Assembly (NCBI RefSeq): GCF_005818865.1
Contig: NZ_VBRY01000001.1
Coordinates: 248,001-312,000 of the forward strand
From: Mariprofundus erugo
GTDB lineage: Bacteria; Pseudomonadota; Zetaproteobacteria; Mariprofundales; Mariprofundaceae
DNA: 64,000 nucleotides
Reading direction: 5' to 3'
Part shown: positions 45,422 through 55,537 of the stretch, piece by piece
Layout: every line of letters starts with the position of its first letter
Position numbering within the stretch: position 1 is the first letter of the stretch
Position numbers and translations under genes: made by a program
The notes under the pieces: generated by a model
Told to the model about the DNA's origin: nothing
Seen by the model: only the letters and a program-made list of their open reading frames with translations
The model's database searches: none

Positions 45422-46003
45422 TTATCGGCAATGAAATTCAAGTGTTATGCCCTGATGGTTGCATTGCAGACGGCTCCAGCAGCTGTATGGCATGGATAAT
45501 TGACGGGTGGCAGCAATCGGGGCGCCGAGAGCCATGCTGATGAGCATGCGCAGACTGCCTGAATGGGATACCAGCAGCAGGTGCTGCCCCTGACAGGTGG
45601 CGATGGTTTCGGTGAGCCAGCTGTGCAGGCGAAGCCGAAGCTCTTCCGGTGATTCACCTCCGGGAGGGCGCATGCCGGTCGGGTCCCGGCGCCACTGTTC
45701 AATCATACCCGGGAATTCACGCCCGATTTCTGCAGCGGTTTTATCTTCCCAGGCGCCGTAGTGCATTTCGGCCACGCGCGGCTCGATGATACAGGGAATA
45801 TCTTGCTGCTTTGCCCAGGCGGTTGCCGGATTTGCGCAGCGTGAAAGCGGAGATGTGACAATACAGTCAATGTGGCCGGCCAGCTGCTGCCATACGGCAT
45901 CCATGCTGTTATAGCCATCCTGCGTCAGTATTCCTTCTGTTTGGCCACGGTATTTGACGCCGCCTTGCAGTGCACCGTGGCGCAATAAATCCAGTGTCAG
46001 CAT
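45422..46003 (-). CDS. Histidine phosphatase family protein, CobC-like
   Basis: A 193-aa phosphoglycerate-mutase-fold phosphatase. The phosphohistidine motif is LLRHGALQGG, with YRGQTE, SPLSRC, Glu in EMHYGAWE, and the second His in VSHSGSLR. Resembles alpha-ribazole phosphatase (CobC) or other small branch-1 phosphatases; no cobalamin genes are near, so substrate is open. AGGAG precedes the ATG. The 162 bp between its stop and the cyclase stop hold a GCTCTG/CAGAGC hairpin near 45389-45410. Confidence 0.82.
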   Translation of the reverse strand: MLTLDLLRHGALQGGVKYRGQTEGILTQDGYNSMDAVWQQLAGHIDCIVTSPLSRCANPATAWAKQQDIPCIIEPRVAEMHYGAWEDKTAAEIGREFPGMIEQWRRDPTGMRPPGGESPEELRLRLHSWLTETIATCQGQHLLLVSHSGSLRMLISMALGAPIAATRQLSMPYSCWSRLQCNHQGITLEFHCR

Positions 46004-46234
46004 CTCTTCTCCTGCAGTTGTTGGGGTGTTACTGATTCATATTCAGCGTGCTCATAAGGCGGTTCGTGCCGTTCTGTTATTGTGCAAAGCTCATGGCCGG
46101 CATTGAAATCCGATTCACTTGTACCTTGTCGGAGAGGGGGATGTGGTCGTCGGTTATCTTTCATCCCTATCTGCTTTCCGGTTTTGCACGGGTGAAAAAT
46201 GCGCTATGGTGCACGCCAGATCAACAAAAGGAAG

Positions 46235-46843
46235 ATGCCAGTGACGGAAGATTTTGATTTGAACGATGCGAAAAATATCGAAGCAATGAAACATGTACGC
46301 GGTTTGCTGGAGTATATGGGCGAGGATGTTGATCGCGAAGGGCTGCAGGAGACGCCGGCGCGCGTGCTGTCAGCCATGACTGAACACTTTTCCGGTTATC
46401 ATGAGGACCCGCGTGACCACCTGCTCAAGACCTTTGAAGAGGTGGAGGGATATGACGAGGTTGTGCTGGTATCCGATATCGATGTGCACAGCCATTGCGA
46501 ACATCATCTTGTCCCCTTTGTGGGCAAGGCGCATGTGGCTTATATCCCGCGCGGACGCGTGGTTGGTCTCTCCAAGCTGGCTCGAGTGGTGGATGGTTAT
46601 GCCAAGCGCCTGCAGGTGCAGGAGAAGCTGACGATGCAAATCGCCAATGCCATTGAAGAGGTGCTGGAGCCGGAGGGCGTGGCGGTGATTGTTCAGTGTC
46701 AGCACTTCTGCATGTGCCATCGCGGTGTGCACAAGCCCAACTCCTGGACAACGACCTCCAAGCTGACCGGGGCATTTCTGAATAATCCATCCTCGCGGCT
46801 GGAGCTGTTTCAGTTGATCGGGATGAATAAGTCAACCGGCTGA
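46235..46843 (+). CDS. folE: GTP cyclohydrolase I (type IA)
   Basis: Converts GTP to dihydroneopterin triphosphate, the first step of folate or tetrahydropterin synthesis. 202 aa. Zinc ligands are Cys and His in [10 protein letters not shown] and Cys in [23 protein letters not shown] is conserved. Start ATG46235 is very close to AAAAGGAAG; GTG46241, 8 nt from the AGGA, may be the true start. Its stop lies inside a CCGGC/GCCGG stem followed by GGTTTGTTT, a likely terminator. Confidence 0.95.
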   Translation: MPVTEDFDLNDAKNIEAMKHVRGLLEYMGEDVDREGLQETPARVLSAMTEHFSGYHEDPRDHLLKTFEEVEGYDEVVLVSDIDVHSHCEHHLVPFVGKAHVAYIPRGRVVGLSKLARVVDGYAKRLQVQEKLTMQIANAIEEVLEPEGVAVIVQCQHFCMCHRGVHKPNSWTTTSKLTGAFLNNPSSRLELFQLIGMNKSTG

Positions 46844-46857
46844 TGCCGGGGTTTGTT
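46834..46857 (+). terminator. Terminator overlapping the folE stop codon
   Basis: AACCGGC (46834-46840) pairs with GCCGGGGTT (46845-46853, one bulge) around TGAT, with T-rich GTTTGTTTG following. Confidence 0.5.
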
Positions 46858-46958
46858 TGACAGCTACTGCAAGGTGTGATTCCCGACACATACGCCTGAG
46901 CATGCTGCAGCTATCAATCGGTTTGCTGAAACACAAAAACCGAATGGAGTGTGGTGTG

Positions 46959-47264
46959 ATGAGAAAATTGTTGATGACCTCATTTGTAGTCTACGTCATG
47001 GTTTATGCGGCACTGAGTGTGCCTCAACTGGCACTGGCCGATGAAAGTGTCTGGGACAAGACCCGGTCCGGTGCTTCCGAAGTGTGGGGGAATACAAGGC
47101 AGGCTGCCGATGGCGCCGGACACTGGACGCTGGTTCATGCCGGTAAGGCATGGGATGCGACCTGCGATGGCGCCCGTCATTTGGCGGTGTGGACCGGTGA
47201 GAAGCTCTCTGCCGGCTGGCAGGCGACCCGGAATGGTGCAAAAGAGGTGGCATCACTGCACTGA
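46959..47264 (+). CDS. Small secreted protein with Trp-containing nonamer repeats
   Basis: A 101-aa exported protein with a signal peptide (about 1-28, ending LALA). I do not recognise the family. The 73-residue mature part holds five degenerate copies of a nonamer W-x-x-T-x-x-x-A type: VWDKTRSGA (31-39), VWGNTRQAA (42-50), AWDATCDGA (64-72), VWTGEKLSA (77-85), GWQATRNGA (86-94). The pattern suggests a regular amphipathic helix or helical repeat. GGAG lies 10 nt before ATG46959; ATG46944 is an alternative. Confidence 0.65.
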   Translation: MRKLLMTSFVVYVMVYAALSVPQLALADESVWDKTRSGASEVWGNTRQAADGAGHWTLVHAGKAWDATCDGARHLAVWTGEKLSAGWQATRNGAKEVASLH

Positions 47265-47331
47265 TCGGGCTCACCTCTGAGCTTGATGCGACGGGGGCCG
47301 GTTTATCTGATGATGAATCGCAGGCGGGCTG

Positions 47332-48267
47332 TTATGCCTTCCTGCGATGAAACATCAGCTTGCGGCGATACTCTTCCGGGTCCTTGGTTTGGGTCATGGC
47401 GCCGCCACGCGGGTAAATGGCGTCATAGAGGCGTGATACCCAGAAGCGGAGGGCTCCAAGTCTGAGCAGCAACGGCAATGCCTCCCGCTCCTGCTGTTGC
47501 AGTGGCCGCAGCTTTTCATAACCGGAAAGGAATGCGTCCATGCGTTGCTGATCATGATCACCAAGCAGAACGGCCTGGGCATTGAGTGTAATGGCGATGT
47601 CCATAGCGAAGGCTGCATCATGAGCGTAGTAAAAATCGATGATGCCGCTGGCCTGATCGCCATCAAACAGGATGTTGTCGACAAACAGATCACCGTGAAT
47701 CACACCGCGAGGCAGTGAGCTCCAGTCAAGGGCGCGTTGCGATGTCAGCTCATCTGTCAGTAGTTCTGCTGCATCCCTGCCGTAGATGGAGGCGGTTTTT
47801 TCCACAACCTCTGCAATCTTTCCTGCCAGCCACTCAGGGCCGGTCGGATTACTTCTGTGCTCATCAAAGTCTGCCCCGGCCAGATGAAGGCGGGCCAGTG
47901 ACTCGCCGGATGAGCGCAGCTGTGCCATATTAAGTGCATCCAGTGTCTTGCCGGACAGGCAGGAGACAATGCACCCCTGTTTTCCATTTGTTTCAAACAG
48001 CAGCGAGCCGTCATGGCGTGCCATGACGTCCGGGCACGACAGGCCGTTGGTCGCCAGGTGTTTCATCAGGCGCATGAAATAGGGCAGCTCTTCCGCCTGC
48101 ATGCGTTCAAAGATGGTCAGTACATAACGGCCCGAGTCGGTGATGATAAAATAGTTGGAGTTTTCGATACCGGCGGCAATGCCCTGAAAATCGTGTAGCT
48201 GCCCGAGATTGTAATCGGCCAGTATGGCAGTGAAGTCGGATGAGTTCAGTTCAGTATAAACAGACAT
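47332..48267 (-). CDS. thrB: Homoserine kinase (ThrB2, choline kinase-like fold)
   Basis: Phosphorylates homoserine for threonine synthesis. The 311-aa protein is the APH/ChoK-fold type found in Pseudomonas and many proteobacteria, unlike the GHMP type of E. coli. Motifs: [19 protein letters not shown], catalytic [11 protein letters not shown] and [18 protein letters not shown]. No other thr genes are near. ATG48267 has no ribosome binding site and sits 7 nt after a -10-like box. Confidence 0.92.
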   Translation of the reverse strand: MSVYTELNSSDFTAILADYNLGQLHDFQGIAAGIENSNYFIITDSGRYVLTIFERMQAEELPYFMRLMKHLATNGLSCPDVMARHDGSLLFETNGKQGCIVSCLSGKTLDALNMAQLRSSGESLARLHLAGADFDEHRSNPTGPEWLAGKIAEVVEKTASIYGRDAAELLTDELTSQRALDWSSLPRGVIHGDLFVDNILFDGDQASGIIDFYYAHDAAFAMDIAITLNAQAVLLGDHDQQRMDAFLSGYEKLRPLQQQEREALPLLLRLGALRFWVSRLYDAIYPRGGAMTQTKDPEEYRRKLMFHRRKA

Positions 48268-48274
48268 GAGCGTT

Positions 48275-48302
48275 ACTCTAGAAGCCTGTCGTGCTTTGGC
48301 AA
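48275..48302 (-). promoter_or_regulatory. Candidate leaderless promoter of thrB
   Basis: On the minus strand: TTGCCA (48302-48297), a 16-bp spacer, TAGAGT (48280-48275), then 7 nt to ATG48267. The -35 matches 5 of 6 consensus bases. Confidence 0.55.
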
Positions 48303-48396
48303 ATCAGCGTTGCCCGGAAGCATGCGGGATGGAAGGCCATTGTTCACCATGGCTGCAGCCGCTAGCGTTGTCGATCTTCAGAAAGCGGGTGAATCA

Positions 48397-49692
48397 ATGG
48401 ATAAAATTATCATTCAGGGTGGAATTGCCCTCTCTGGTACAATTGAGGCCAGCGGTGCAAAGAATGCAGCGCTGCCATTGCTGGCGGCAGCGATTCTGGT
48501 GGACGGGCCGGTAACCTACCGGCGCATTCCCCATTTGCGTGATATTTCGACGATGATGACGTTGCTGGCCTGGCAGGGGGCGGATGTCTCCTATGATGAT
48601 CAATACTGTCTGCATGTGGATACACGGGCTGCGACCAAGGCGGAGGCTCCCTATGAGCTGGTGAAAACCATGCGTGCCTCTTCGCTGGTGCTGGGGCCGT
48701 TGCTGACCCGTTTTGGCGAAGCCAGGGTGAGTCTGCCCGGTGGTTGTGCCATCGGTGCGCGTCCGATTGATATGCATTTGCAGGGGCTTGAGGCCATGGG
48801 TGCGACCATCGAGGTGGAGCAGGGTAATATTGTTGCCCGCGCACCGGGCGGATTGAAGGGGGCACGGATTGTCTTTGATCAGGTGACTGTGACCGGTACC
48901 GAAAATCTGATGATGGCAGCGGTGCTGGCAAAGGGCGAAACGGTACTGGAAAACGCCGCCCGCGAACCTGAAATTGTCAATCTGGCCGAGTCATTGCGTG
49001 GGCTTGGTGCCCTGATCGAGGGCGATGGCGGCAACCGGATTGTGATTCGCGGTGTTGAGCGACTGCATGGCGGTGAGATGACCACCATTGCCGATCGTAT
49101 TGAAGCGGCCACCTATCTGGCCGCCGGACTGATTACCGGCGGTGATGTGACGGTGACCGGTGTTGATCCGTCAATGCTGGAGGCGTTTCTGGCCAAGGTT
49201 CGGGGCGCTGGTGCGCTGGTGGAAACGGGGGATGATTTTATTCGTTGCAAGGCTTTGGGGCGACTCCGCTCGGTTGATATTCACACATTGCCTCATCCCG
49301 GCTTTCCGACAGACCTTCAGGCCCAGTTCATGGCGCTGATGACGCTGGCCGAAGGTGTCAGTGTGATCCGTGAAACCATTTTTGAGAATCGCTTTATGCA
49401 TGTGCAGGAGCTGGCGCGCATGGGGGCTGATATCCGTCTGGATGGCAACACTGCGGTTGTGCACGGCAGGGCGGTTCTTTCCGGTGCGCCGGTCATGGCG
49501 ACCGATTTGCGCGCTTCGGCCTCGCTGGTGTTGGCAGGGCTGGCGGCAAAGGGGGAGACAACGGTGTCGCGTGTATATCATATTGATCGCGGTTATGAGC
49601 GTATTGAAGAAAAACTGAGCAAGCTTGGTGCTCGTATTGAGCGGGTCAGTGCAAGCGAAAACTGGATGCAGGGGGGGCATTTCAATGGCTGA
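48397..49692 (+). CDS. murA: UDP-N-acetylglucosamine 1-carboxyvinyltransferase
   Basis: First committed step of peptidoglycan synthesis: adds enolpyruvate from PEP to UDP-GlcNAc. 431 aa with [13 protein letters not shown], catalytic Cys117 in [15 protein letters not shown] (Cys rather than Asp, so normally fosfomycin-sensitive type), FPTDLQAQ and [12 protein letters not shown]. Its stop overlaps hisG by 8 bp. murA followed by hisG-hisD is a known arrangement in several proteobacteria. Confidence 0.97.
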   Translation: MDKIIIQGGIALSGTIEASGAKNAALPLLAAAILVDGPVTYRRIPHLRDISTMMTLLAWQGADVSYDDQYCLHVDTRAATKAEAPYELVKTMRASSLVLGPLLTRFGEARVSLPGGCAIGARPIDMHLQGLEAMGATIEVEQGNIVARAPGGLKGARIVFDQVTVTGTENLMMAAVLAKGETVLENAAREPEIVNLAESLRGLGALIEGDGGNRIVIRGVERLHGGEMTTIADRIEAATYLAAGLITGGDVTVTGVDPSMLEAFLAKVRGAGALVETGDDFIRCKALGRLRSVDIHTLPHPGFPTDLQAQFMALMTLAEGVSVIRETIFENRFMHVQELARMGADIRLDGNTAVVHGRAVLSGAPVMATDLRASASLVLAGLAAKGETTVSRVYHIDRGYERIEEKLSKLGARIERVSASENWMQGGHFNG

Positions 49693-50353
49693 TCAACGGG
49701 TATTGACCATTGCCCTGTCCAAGGGGCGGATTCTTGAGCAGACGCTGCCACTGCTGGCTGCAGCAGGGCTTACGCCGGCTGAAGATGTGGAAACAACGCG
49801 CAAACTGATGGTGGACGGCGACTATAAGGGGACGCCGGTGCGTTTTCTGATTATTCGTGCGGCCGATGTCTGCACCTATGTGGAGCAGGGTGCTGCCGAT
49901 ATGGGTGTCGCCGGTCGTGATTCACTGCTGGAGTACAGACCGCGTGTCTATGAGCCGCTCGACCTTGAGATCGGTCGCTGCCGCATGTGTGTGTGTGGTC
50001 CCAAAGAGCTGGTTGAGGGGGGCGTGCCCGGGCGAGGCAGCCGCATCCGGGTGGCGACAAAGTATGACCATCTGGCCTCACAGTATTTCCTGACTCAGGG
50101 GGTACAGGCCGAGATTATTCATCTGTACGGTTCAATGGAGCTGGCGCCTCTGGTCGGCATGGCAGAACGGATTGTTGATCTGGTTGAAACTGGCGGTACG
50201 CTCAAGGCCAATGGACTGGTGGAAGAGACGACGCTGTATCATATTTCCAGTCGTCTGATTGTGAATCCTGCAAGCTTTGCGACGCGCAGGAAACAGGTGG
50301 GTGAAATTATCGCCGGGCTGCGCCAGGCAGTTAAAATGAAAGGCAACGGGTAA
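49685..50353 (+). CDS. hisG: ATP phosphoribosyltransferase, short form
   Basis: Commits PRPP and ATP to histidine synthesis. At 222 aa it is the short (HisG_S) form, which lacks the C-terminal regulatory domain and in known cases needs HisZ. Visible blocks: [34 protein letters not shown] and [13 protein letters not shown] with the PRPP-binding ETGGTL. It is coupled to murA by 8 bp. No hisZ is in this window. Confidence 0.95.
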   Translation: MADQRVLTIALSKGRILEQTLPLLAAAGLTPAEDVETTRKLMVDGDYKGTPVRFLIIRAADVCTYVEQGAADMGVAGRDSLLEYRPRVYEPLDLEIGRCRMCVCGPKELVEGGVPGRGSRIRVATKYDHLASQYFLTQGVQAEIIHLYGSMELAPLVGMAERIVDLVETGGTLKANGLVEETTLYHISSRLIVNPASFATRRKQVGEIIAGLRQAVKMKGNG

Positions 50354-50360
50354 GGTAATC

Positions 50361-51668
50361 ATGGCTGGTATTGCGAGACTGGATTCTGCAGATGTGGATT
50401 TCTCAAAACAACTGGATGCTCTGCTGACAAGAGAGACCGATACAGGAGATGATGTCCAGCATCTGGTGGCGGATATCCTTGCCAATGTGAAGCGGCGCGG
50501 GAACGAGGCTTTGTGTGAGTATACCGCGCGATTCGATGGCTGGGCATGCACACCTGAGTCCATGGAGATCAGTCATGCGCGTATGGAAGAGGCATGGCAT
50601 GCTGTCTCTGAGCAGGATCGTCAGGCGTTGCAGCTTTGTGTTGAACGCATCCGGGCCTACCATGAGCATCAGTTGCAGGCTGACTGGGACTTTACCGATG
50701 CGGCCGGCCTGACGCTGGGACAGCGTATTACTCCGCTGGATCGTGTGGGGCTGTATGTGCCGGGCGGCAAGGCGGCATATCCATCCTCGGTGCTGATGAA
50801 TGCCGTGCCGGCGGTGGTTGCCGGTGTGAAAGAGATTGTCATGGTGGTGCCGACACCGGGCGGTGAGCTTAACGAGCTGGTGCTGGCGGCAGCATATATT
50901 TCAGGTGTACAGCGTGGTTTTGCTGTTGGTGGTGCCCAGGCGGTTGCAGCTCTCGCCTATGGCACAGAGACGGTGCCTGCGGTTGATAAAATCGTCGGCC
51001 CGGGCAACAAGTTTGTTGCGGCTGCAAAGCGCCAGGTCTTCGGTACCTGTGGTATTGATATGATTGCCGGTCCATCCGAAATCGTGGTGGTTGCAGATGG
51101 TGGCCACCCGGCATGGCTGGCGGCCGATTTCCTCTCCCAGGCCGAACATGACGAGGCAGCCCAGAGTATTCTGATTTCAACCGATGCCCGTTTGCTGGAT
51201 CAGGTTGCCGAGGCCATCGAGGCTCACCTGGCCGTACTGCCCCGTGCTGCAATTGCCCGGGCATCTGTGGAGACCCATGGCGCACTGATTCATGTACATA
51301 GCTGGGAAGAAGCGGCTGAAGCGGTCAACACCATTGCCCCGGAGCATCTTGAGCTTGCGCTTGAGGATCCGGATGCGCTGTTGCCGTTGATCCGCCATGC
51401 CGGAGCGATTTTCCTCGGTCACTTTGTACCCGAAGCTCTGGGCGATTACATTGCCGGCCCGAATCATGTGTTGCCAACCAATCGTACAGCACGTTTTTCA
51501 TCGCCGCTTGGTGTATATGACTTCCAGAAGCGTACCAGTATTATTCGCTCGACCCGTGCCGGTGTCGAGGCTGTGGGGCCTGCGGCGGCTCACCTTGCGC
51601 ATCGTGAAGGGTTGCAGGCGCATGCATTGACGCTGGAGCTGAGGTTGAATGACCGGACAGATGTATAA
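50361..51668 (+). CDS. hisD: Histidinol dehydrogenase
   Basis: Oxidises histidinol to histidine in two NAD-dependent steps. 435 aa, typical. Conserved [17 protein letters not shown], the [14 protein letters not shown] signature, [22 protein letters not shown] (metal and catalytic residues) and GPNHVLPT. It starts 7 bp after hisG with AAGGTAA upstream. Confidence 0.97.
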   Translation: MAGIARLDSADVDFSKQLDALLTRETDTGDDVQHLVADILANVKRRGNEALCEYTARFDGWACTPESMEISHARMEEAWHAVSEQDRQALQLCVERIRAYHEHQLQADWDFTDAAGLTLGQRITPLDRVGLYVPGGKAAYPSSVLMNAVPAVVAGVKEIVMVVPTPGGELNELVLAAAYISGVQRGFAVGGAQAVAALAYGTETVPAVDKIVGPGNKFVAAAKRQVFGTCGIDMIAGPSEIVVVADGGHPAWLAADFLSQAEHDEAAQSILISTDARLLDQVAEAIEAHLAVLPRAAIARASVETHGALIHVHSWEEAAEAVNTIAPEHLELALEDPDALLPLIRHAGAIFLGHFVPEALGDYIAGPNHVLPTNRTARFSSPLGVYDFQKRTSIIRSTRAGVEAVGPAAAHLAHREGLQAHALTLELRLNDRTDV

Positions 51669-51736
51669 CGATTCCGGTTTGATTCGGCAGTATAACAAAC
51701 AAGGGGCAGGATGCCCGAAAACGGATGTAACAAACA

Positions 51737-52771
51737 ATGATTCGCGGTGATATCAAGGCGCTTGCCGCCTACCATGTGCCCGACAGTAGTGGACTGATTA
51801 AACTTGATGCGATGGAAAACCCCTATGTCCTTCCGGAAGGGTTGCATCGTGAGTGGCTGAATCATCTGGGGACGGTGGATCTGAACCGCTATCCGGATGC
51901 CGATATGGCAGGGTTGCGGCGTAAAATTGCACAGCGCGAGGGGCTGGCACCGGAGCAGGTCCTGCTCGGTAACGGTTCGGATGAAATTATCCAGATGCTG
52001 TTGCTGGCTACCAATCCGGGTACCTGCGTGGTGCCCAAGCCGACGTTTGTGATGTATGACCTGATTTCACGCTGGTTGAAGCGGCCGGTGGCCAGTGTGC
52101 CGTTGCGTGCTGACTTTTCGCTGGATGCCGACCAGTTTCTTCAGGTGTGTGCGCGGGAAAAGATGGAAATTGCGTTTCTTGCCTGCCCGAACAATCCGAC
52201 CGGTAACCTGTGGCCGGAAGAGACGGTCAGCCGTATTGCCCGTGGTATTAACGGGCAGCTGGTCATTGATGAGGCCTATGCGCCATTTGCCGAGCGTAGC
52301 CATAATCACCTGATTGGGCCCAATGTGATGGTGTTGCGGACCTTCTCCAAACTGGGCTGGGCCGGTCTCAGGCTCGGCTATCTGCTTGGTGATGCCGATC
52401 AGATTGCGCATCTGAACAAAGTCAGGATGCCTTATAACATCAATGCCTTGACCCAGGCATCGGCTGATTTTCTGCTGGATCATCTTGATGTGTTTGAGGA
52501 GCAGGCTGCCTTGATTCGCTCGGAACGGACAAGGATGTTTTCTGCACTCGAGCGTATGGCTTCGGTGACGGTCTTTCCATCCCAGGCCAACTTCCTTCTG
52601 CTCAGGGTGGCTGATCCGAAGGCTGTCTTTGAGGGGCTGAAAGAGGCCGGTATACTGATTAAAAACATGCACGGGGCTGACCCGATGCTGGCTGGTTGTG
52701 TGCGTATCACGATTGGTACAAAAGAGGAAAATGATGCTGTGCTGGCGGCACTTCAGGAGATCATCGGATGA
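51737..52771 (+). CDS. hisC: Histidinol-phosphate aminotransferase
   Basis: PLP-dependent transaminase in histidine synthesis. 344 aa. Shows [53 protein letters not shown], and the PLP-Lys in [16 protein letters not shown] 68-bp gap separates it from hisD, the second widest within the first part of the cluster; the start has only a weak GGATGTAA site. Overlaps hisB by 4 bp. Confidence 0.95.
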   Translation: MIRGDIKALAAYHVPDSSGLIKLDAMENPYVLPEGLHREWLNHLGTVDLNRYPDADMAGLRRKIAQREGLAPEQVLLGNGSDEIIQMLLLATNPGTCVVPKPTFVMYDLISRWLKRPVASVPLRADFSLDADQFLQVCAREKMEIAFLACPNNPTGNLWPEETVSRIARGINGQLVIDEAYAPFAERSHNHLIGPNVMVLRTFSKLGWAGLRLGYLLGDADQIAHLNKVRMPYNINALTQASADFLLDHLDVFEEQAALIRSERTRMFSALERMASVTVFPSQANFLLLRVADPKAVFEGLKEAGILIKNMHGADPMLAGCVRITIGTKEENDAVLAALQEIIG

Positions 52772-53355
52772 CAAGAACGGCAAGTATTGAGCGGACCACC
52801 AATGAGACATCTGTGCGTTTGAGTCTGGATCTGGATGGCAGCGGCAAGGCTGAGCTGAACTCCTCCATCCCGTTTCTCGATCACATGCTCGACCAGATTG
52901 CCCGTCATGGCCTGATTGATCTGTCTGTTGAAGCCAAAGGCGATCGGGAAATTGATGATCACCATACGGTCGAAGATATCGGTATCTGTCTGGGTGAAGC
53001 GCTGCGTGAGGCAATTGGAAACAAGGCGGGCATTGTTCGTTACGGTCACGCCTATGTGCCGCTGGATGAGGCTTTGTCACGTGTGGTGCTCGATTTTTCC
53101 GGCCGTCCGGGACTTGAGTATCATATCGCCTTCCCGAAAGAGACCGTAGGCGGCTTTGATATTGACCTGTTCAAGGAGTTTTTCCAGGCAGTCAGTAACC
53201 ATGCCCGCATCACGCTGCACATCGATACGCTGCGTGGCGCCAACAATCATCATATCATTGAAACGGTATTCAAGGCATTCGGTCGGGCATTGCGTATGGC
53301 CATTGCGCCTGATGCACGCCAGGGCGGTATCCCTTCGACAAAAGGAGCACTCTGA
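52768..53355 (+). CDS. hisB: Imidazoleglycerol-phosphate dehydratase
   Basis: Manganese-dependent dehydratase. 195 aa, monofunctional (no N-terminal histidinol-phosphatase domain as in E. coli). Metal-binding motifs [23 protein letters not shown] and NNHHIIE(T) are complete. ATGA overlap with hisC. A separate histidinol phosphatase is not in the window. Confidence 0.96.
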   Translation: MTRTASIERTTNETSVRLSLDLDGSGKAELNSSIPFLDHMLDQIARHGLIDLSVEAKGDREIDDHHTVEDIGICLGEALREAIGNKAGIVRYGHAYVPLDEALSRVVLDFSGRPGLEYHIAFPKETVGGFDIDLFKEFFQAVSNHARITLHIDTLRGANNHHIIETVFKAFGRALRMAIAPDARQGGIPSTKGAL

Positions 53356-53392
53356 TCACGGTGGTTGTGATCAGGGTGGCTGGTAACTGAAT

Positions 53393-54022
53393 ATGATTGG
53401 TTTGATTAATTATGGTATGGGAAATCTCCACTCTGTCGCCAAGGCGCTTGAAGAGGTGGGGGGCGAGGTTGAGCTGGTTAGCGATGCCGATGCACTTGGT
53501 CGCTATGACCGGATTGTGTTGCCTGGCGTGGGCGCATTTCGCGACTGTATGTCGGCGCTGCGTCAGTCCGGTATGGATGCGGCGATTGTGGAGCAGATCC
53601 GTGCGGGCAAGCCGTTTCTCGGTATTTGCCTGGGTATGCAGGTGCTGATGAGTGTGTCGCGCGAGTTTGGCGAATATCACGGGCTTGGTCTTATTCCCGG
53701 AGCGGTCAATCCGTTCCCTGCCTCACATCCCGAACGCGGCTTCAAGATTCCGCATATGGGCTGGAATGATGTGATCCTCTCTTCCGAGCGTGAGCATCAC
53801 CCGGTGCTGGCACCGCTTGCCGGTCGTCAGGTTTACTATGTGCACTCCTATTATTGCGCGCCGGAGCTGCCCGAGCATCTGCTGGCTGCCTGTTCCTATG
53901 GTGATTATCCGTTTGCTGCGGCGATTGGTCGCGACAATATTGTAGCAGTACAATTTCACCCGGAAAAATCACAGGCGGCAGGATTATCCTTGCTGGACGC
54001 CTATTTGCACTGGAAGCCCTGA
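53393..54022 (+). CDS. hisH: Imidazole glycerol phosphate synthase, glutaminase subunit
   Basis: Class I glutamine amidotransferase that feeds ammonia to HisF. 209 aa: nucleophile Cys79 in GICLGMQ, oxyanion region PGVGAF, and the His-Glu pair in QFHPEKSQ. Its partner hisF lies 1.5 kb downstream, separated by the cytochrome gene and hisA. Confidence 0.96.
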   Translation: MIGLINYGMGNLHSVAKALEEVGGEVELVSDADALGRYDRIVLPGVGAFRDCMSALRQSGMDAAIVEQIRAGKPFLGICLGMQVLMSVSREFGEYHGLGLIPGAVNPFPASHPERGFKIPHMGWNDVILSSEREHHPVLAPLAGRQVYYVHSYYCAPELPEHLLAACSYGDYPFAAAIGRDNIVAVQFHPEKSQAAGLSLLDAYLHWKP

Positions 54023-54029
54023 TTTTTCT

Positions 54030-54084
54030 CTGCCTTTCGGCAGGTAAAATCGCACGATTTTACGTGTCACACTGGTGTAATAAT
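54030..54084 (+). promoter_or_regulatory. Hairpins and candidate promoter before the cytochrome c gene
   Basis: CTGCC/GGCAG (54030-54043, TTTC loop) and GTAAAATCG/CGATTTTAC (54044-54063) follow the hisH stop and may end or attenuate the his transcript. AATAAT at 54079-54084, with TG just upstream, could be an extended -10 for the cytochrome gene. Confidence 0.45.
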
Positions 54085-54161
54085 TCCGCTTTTTGCCTAC
54101 TTGTCAGCTAATTTTGCCGGAGAGATCATGCGGCAACCTTAAACTCCAAGGAGGAGAATAT

Positions 54162-54527
54162 ATGAAGAAAGTATTGATGATTACCGCCGCAGCTGCATTC
54201 GCAATGGGCGCTCTGTCTGCCTCTGCTTATGCAGGTACTGAAGCAAAGTGCAAGGCATGCCATAACTTCACTGCCGAGAACAAGGTAGGTCCAGGTCTGG
54301 GCGGAGTAATCGGTCGTGCTGCAGGCAAGCATGAAGGCTTCAAGTACAGCGAAGACCTCGCTGGCGCTACCTGGAACTGGGATGAAGATCATCTGCGCAA
54401 GTGGATGTGCAACTCCAAGGAAGCGATTGCTGAGTTCACCGGTAATGCTCATGCAAAGACCAAGATGCCACCTCAGAAAGTATGCGATGCTGCCAAGCAG
54501 GATGAAGTACTGGCTGCTCTGAAGTAA
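54162..54527 (+). CDS. Small periplasmic class I cytochrome c
   Basis: A 121-aa monoheme electron carrier. Signal peptide about 1-24 (ends SAYA), heme motif CKACH at 30-34, GPGLGG after it, and a likely Met ligand in TKMPP. AAGGAGGAG precedes ATG54162 ideally. Ala, Val and Gly codons lean to GCT/GCA, GTA and GGT, unlike the GCC/GCG-rich neighbours, as expected for a highly expressed gene. It sits between hisH and hisA but is fenced by hairpins and its own terminator. Electron partners cannot be read from sequence. Confidence 0.92.
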   Translation: MKKVLMITAAAAFAMGALSASAYAGTEAKCKACHNFTAENKVGPGLGGVIGRAAGKHEGFKYSEDLAGATWNWDEDHLRKWMCNSKEAIAEFTGNAHAKTKMPPQKVCDAAKQDEVLAALK

Positions 54528-54573
54528 TTCAGAATGGTTGATCGGCGGCCTATGTAGTCGCCTGTGATCCGTG

Positions 54574-54606
54574 AAAACCCTCGCCAGTCTGGCGGGGGTT
54601 TTTTCT
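54574..54606 (+). terminator. Rho-independent terminator of the cytochrome c gene
   Basis: AAAACCC-T-CGCC (54574-54585) pairs with GGCG-G-GGGTTTT (54591-54602), followed by T residues and TTCTTTT. This is a canonical GC-rich stem and U-tract. Confidence 0.9.
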
Positions 54607-54731
54607 TTTGGGCATCTGGCCAGTGATGATGGGGATGGCATCCGGGATCTTTACCGGCTCGATGCTGGAGTGAGCTGCTGGTGCAGACAGCTGATGGAAC
54701 GTCGCTGGTGCATTCCCGATAAATTATCTGC

Positions 54732-55484
54732 ATGATTCGCAATATGACAAATCATCTCCCATTTGAACTGATTCCGGCGATCGATCTGAAGGGTGGCCAT
54801 TGTGTGCGTCTGAAGCAGGGGCGCATGGATGATGCGACCGATTACGGTGATGACCCGGCGGCCATGGCATTGCGCTGGCAATCACTCGGAGCCCGGCGAC
54901 TGCATGTGGTCGATCTGGACGGAGCCTTTGCCGGCAAGCCTGCCAATCGTGCTGCGATCCGTGCGATCTGTGAAACACTGGATATTCCCGTCCAGCTCGG
55001 TGGTGGTCTGCGCGATCTTTCCATGATCGAGGGTACGCTAGGACTTGGCGTGCAGCGGGTGATTCTCGGATCTGTTGCTATATCCAATCCGTCGCTGGTT
55101 GATCAGGCATGTGCGGCATTTCCCGGTCAGGTTTGCGTTGGTATTGATGCAAAGGCCGGTATGGTGGCAGTGCATGGCTGGGACGATGTGACCGATGTGA
55201 CGGCGGTCGATCTGGCCCGGCGTTTTGAGGATGCGGGTGTGGCGGCCATTATTTATACCGATATTGCACGTGATGGCATGTTAAGTGGTCCGAATATCGA
55301 AGAGACGGTACATCTGGCCCGGGCTGTCTCTATCCCGGTGATTGTATCTGGCGGTGTGGCTACGATGGCCGATGTGACCGCCTGCGCGGCCCATGCTGCT
55401 GATGGCATCTGTGGCGCGATTACAGGGCGTGCGATTTATGAGGGAACCATTGATTTTGCAGCTGCGATGGAGCTGTTGAAGTGA
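54732..55484 (+). CDS. hisA: ProFAR isomerase (1-(5-phosphoribosyl)-5-[(5-phosphoribosylamino)methylideneamino]imidazole-4-carboxamide isomerase)
   Basis: A (beta-alpha)8-barrel isomerase in histidine synthesis. 250 aa from ATG54732 (246 from Met 54744). Catalytic Asp in IPAIDLKGG and in [25 protein letters not shown] is the phosphate-binding loop. TAAATT lies 6 nt before ATG54732, so it may be leaderless, though no good -35 is visible. Confidence 0.95.
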   Translation: MIRNMTNHLPFELIPAIDLKGGHCVRLKQGRMDDATDYGDDPAAMALRWQSLGARRLHVVDLDGAFAGKPANRAAIRAICETLDIPVQLGGGLRDLSMIEGTLGLGVQRVILGSVAISNPSLVDQACAAFPGQVCVGIDAKAGMVAVHGWDDVTDVTAVDLARRFEDAGVAAIIYTDIARDGMLSGPNIEETVHLARAVSIPVIVSGGVATMADVTACAAHAADGICGAITGRAIYEGTIDFAAAMELLK

Positions 55485-55537
55485 GCTCCCTGCGGTCAGA
55501 TTGCAGTGCAGATTTGTTTGTTTCGGGTTGGTTATAA

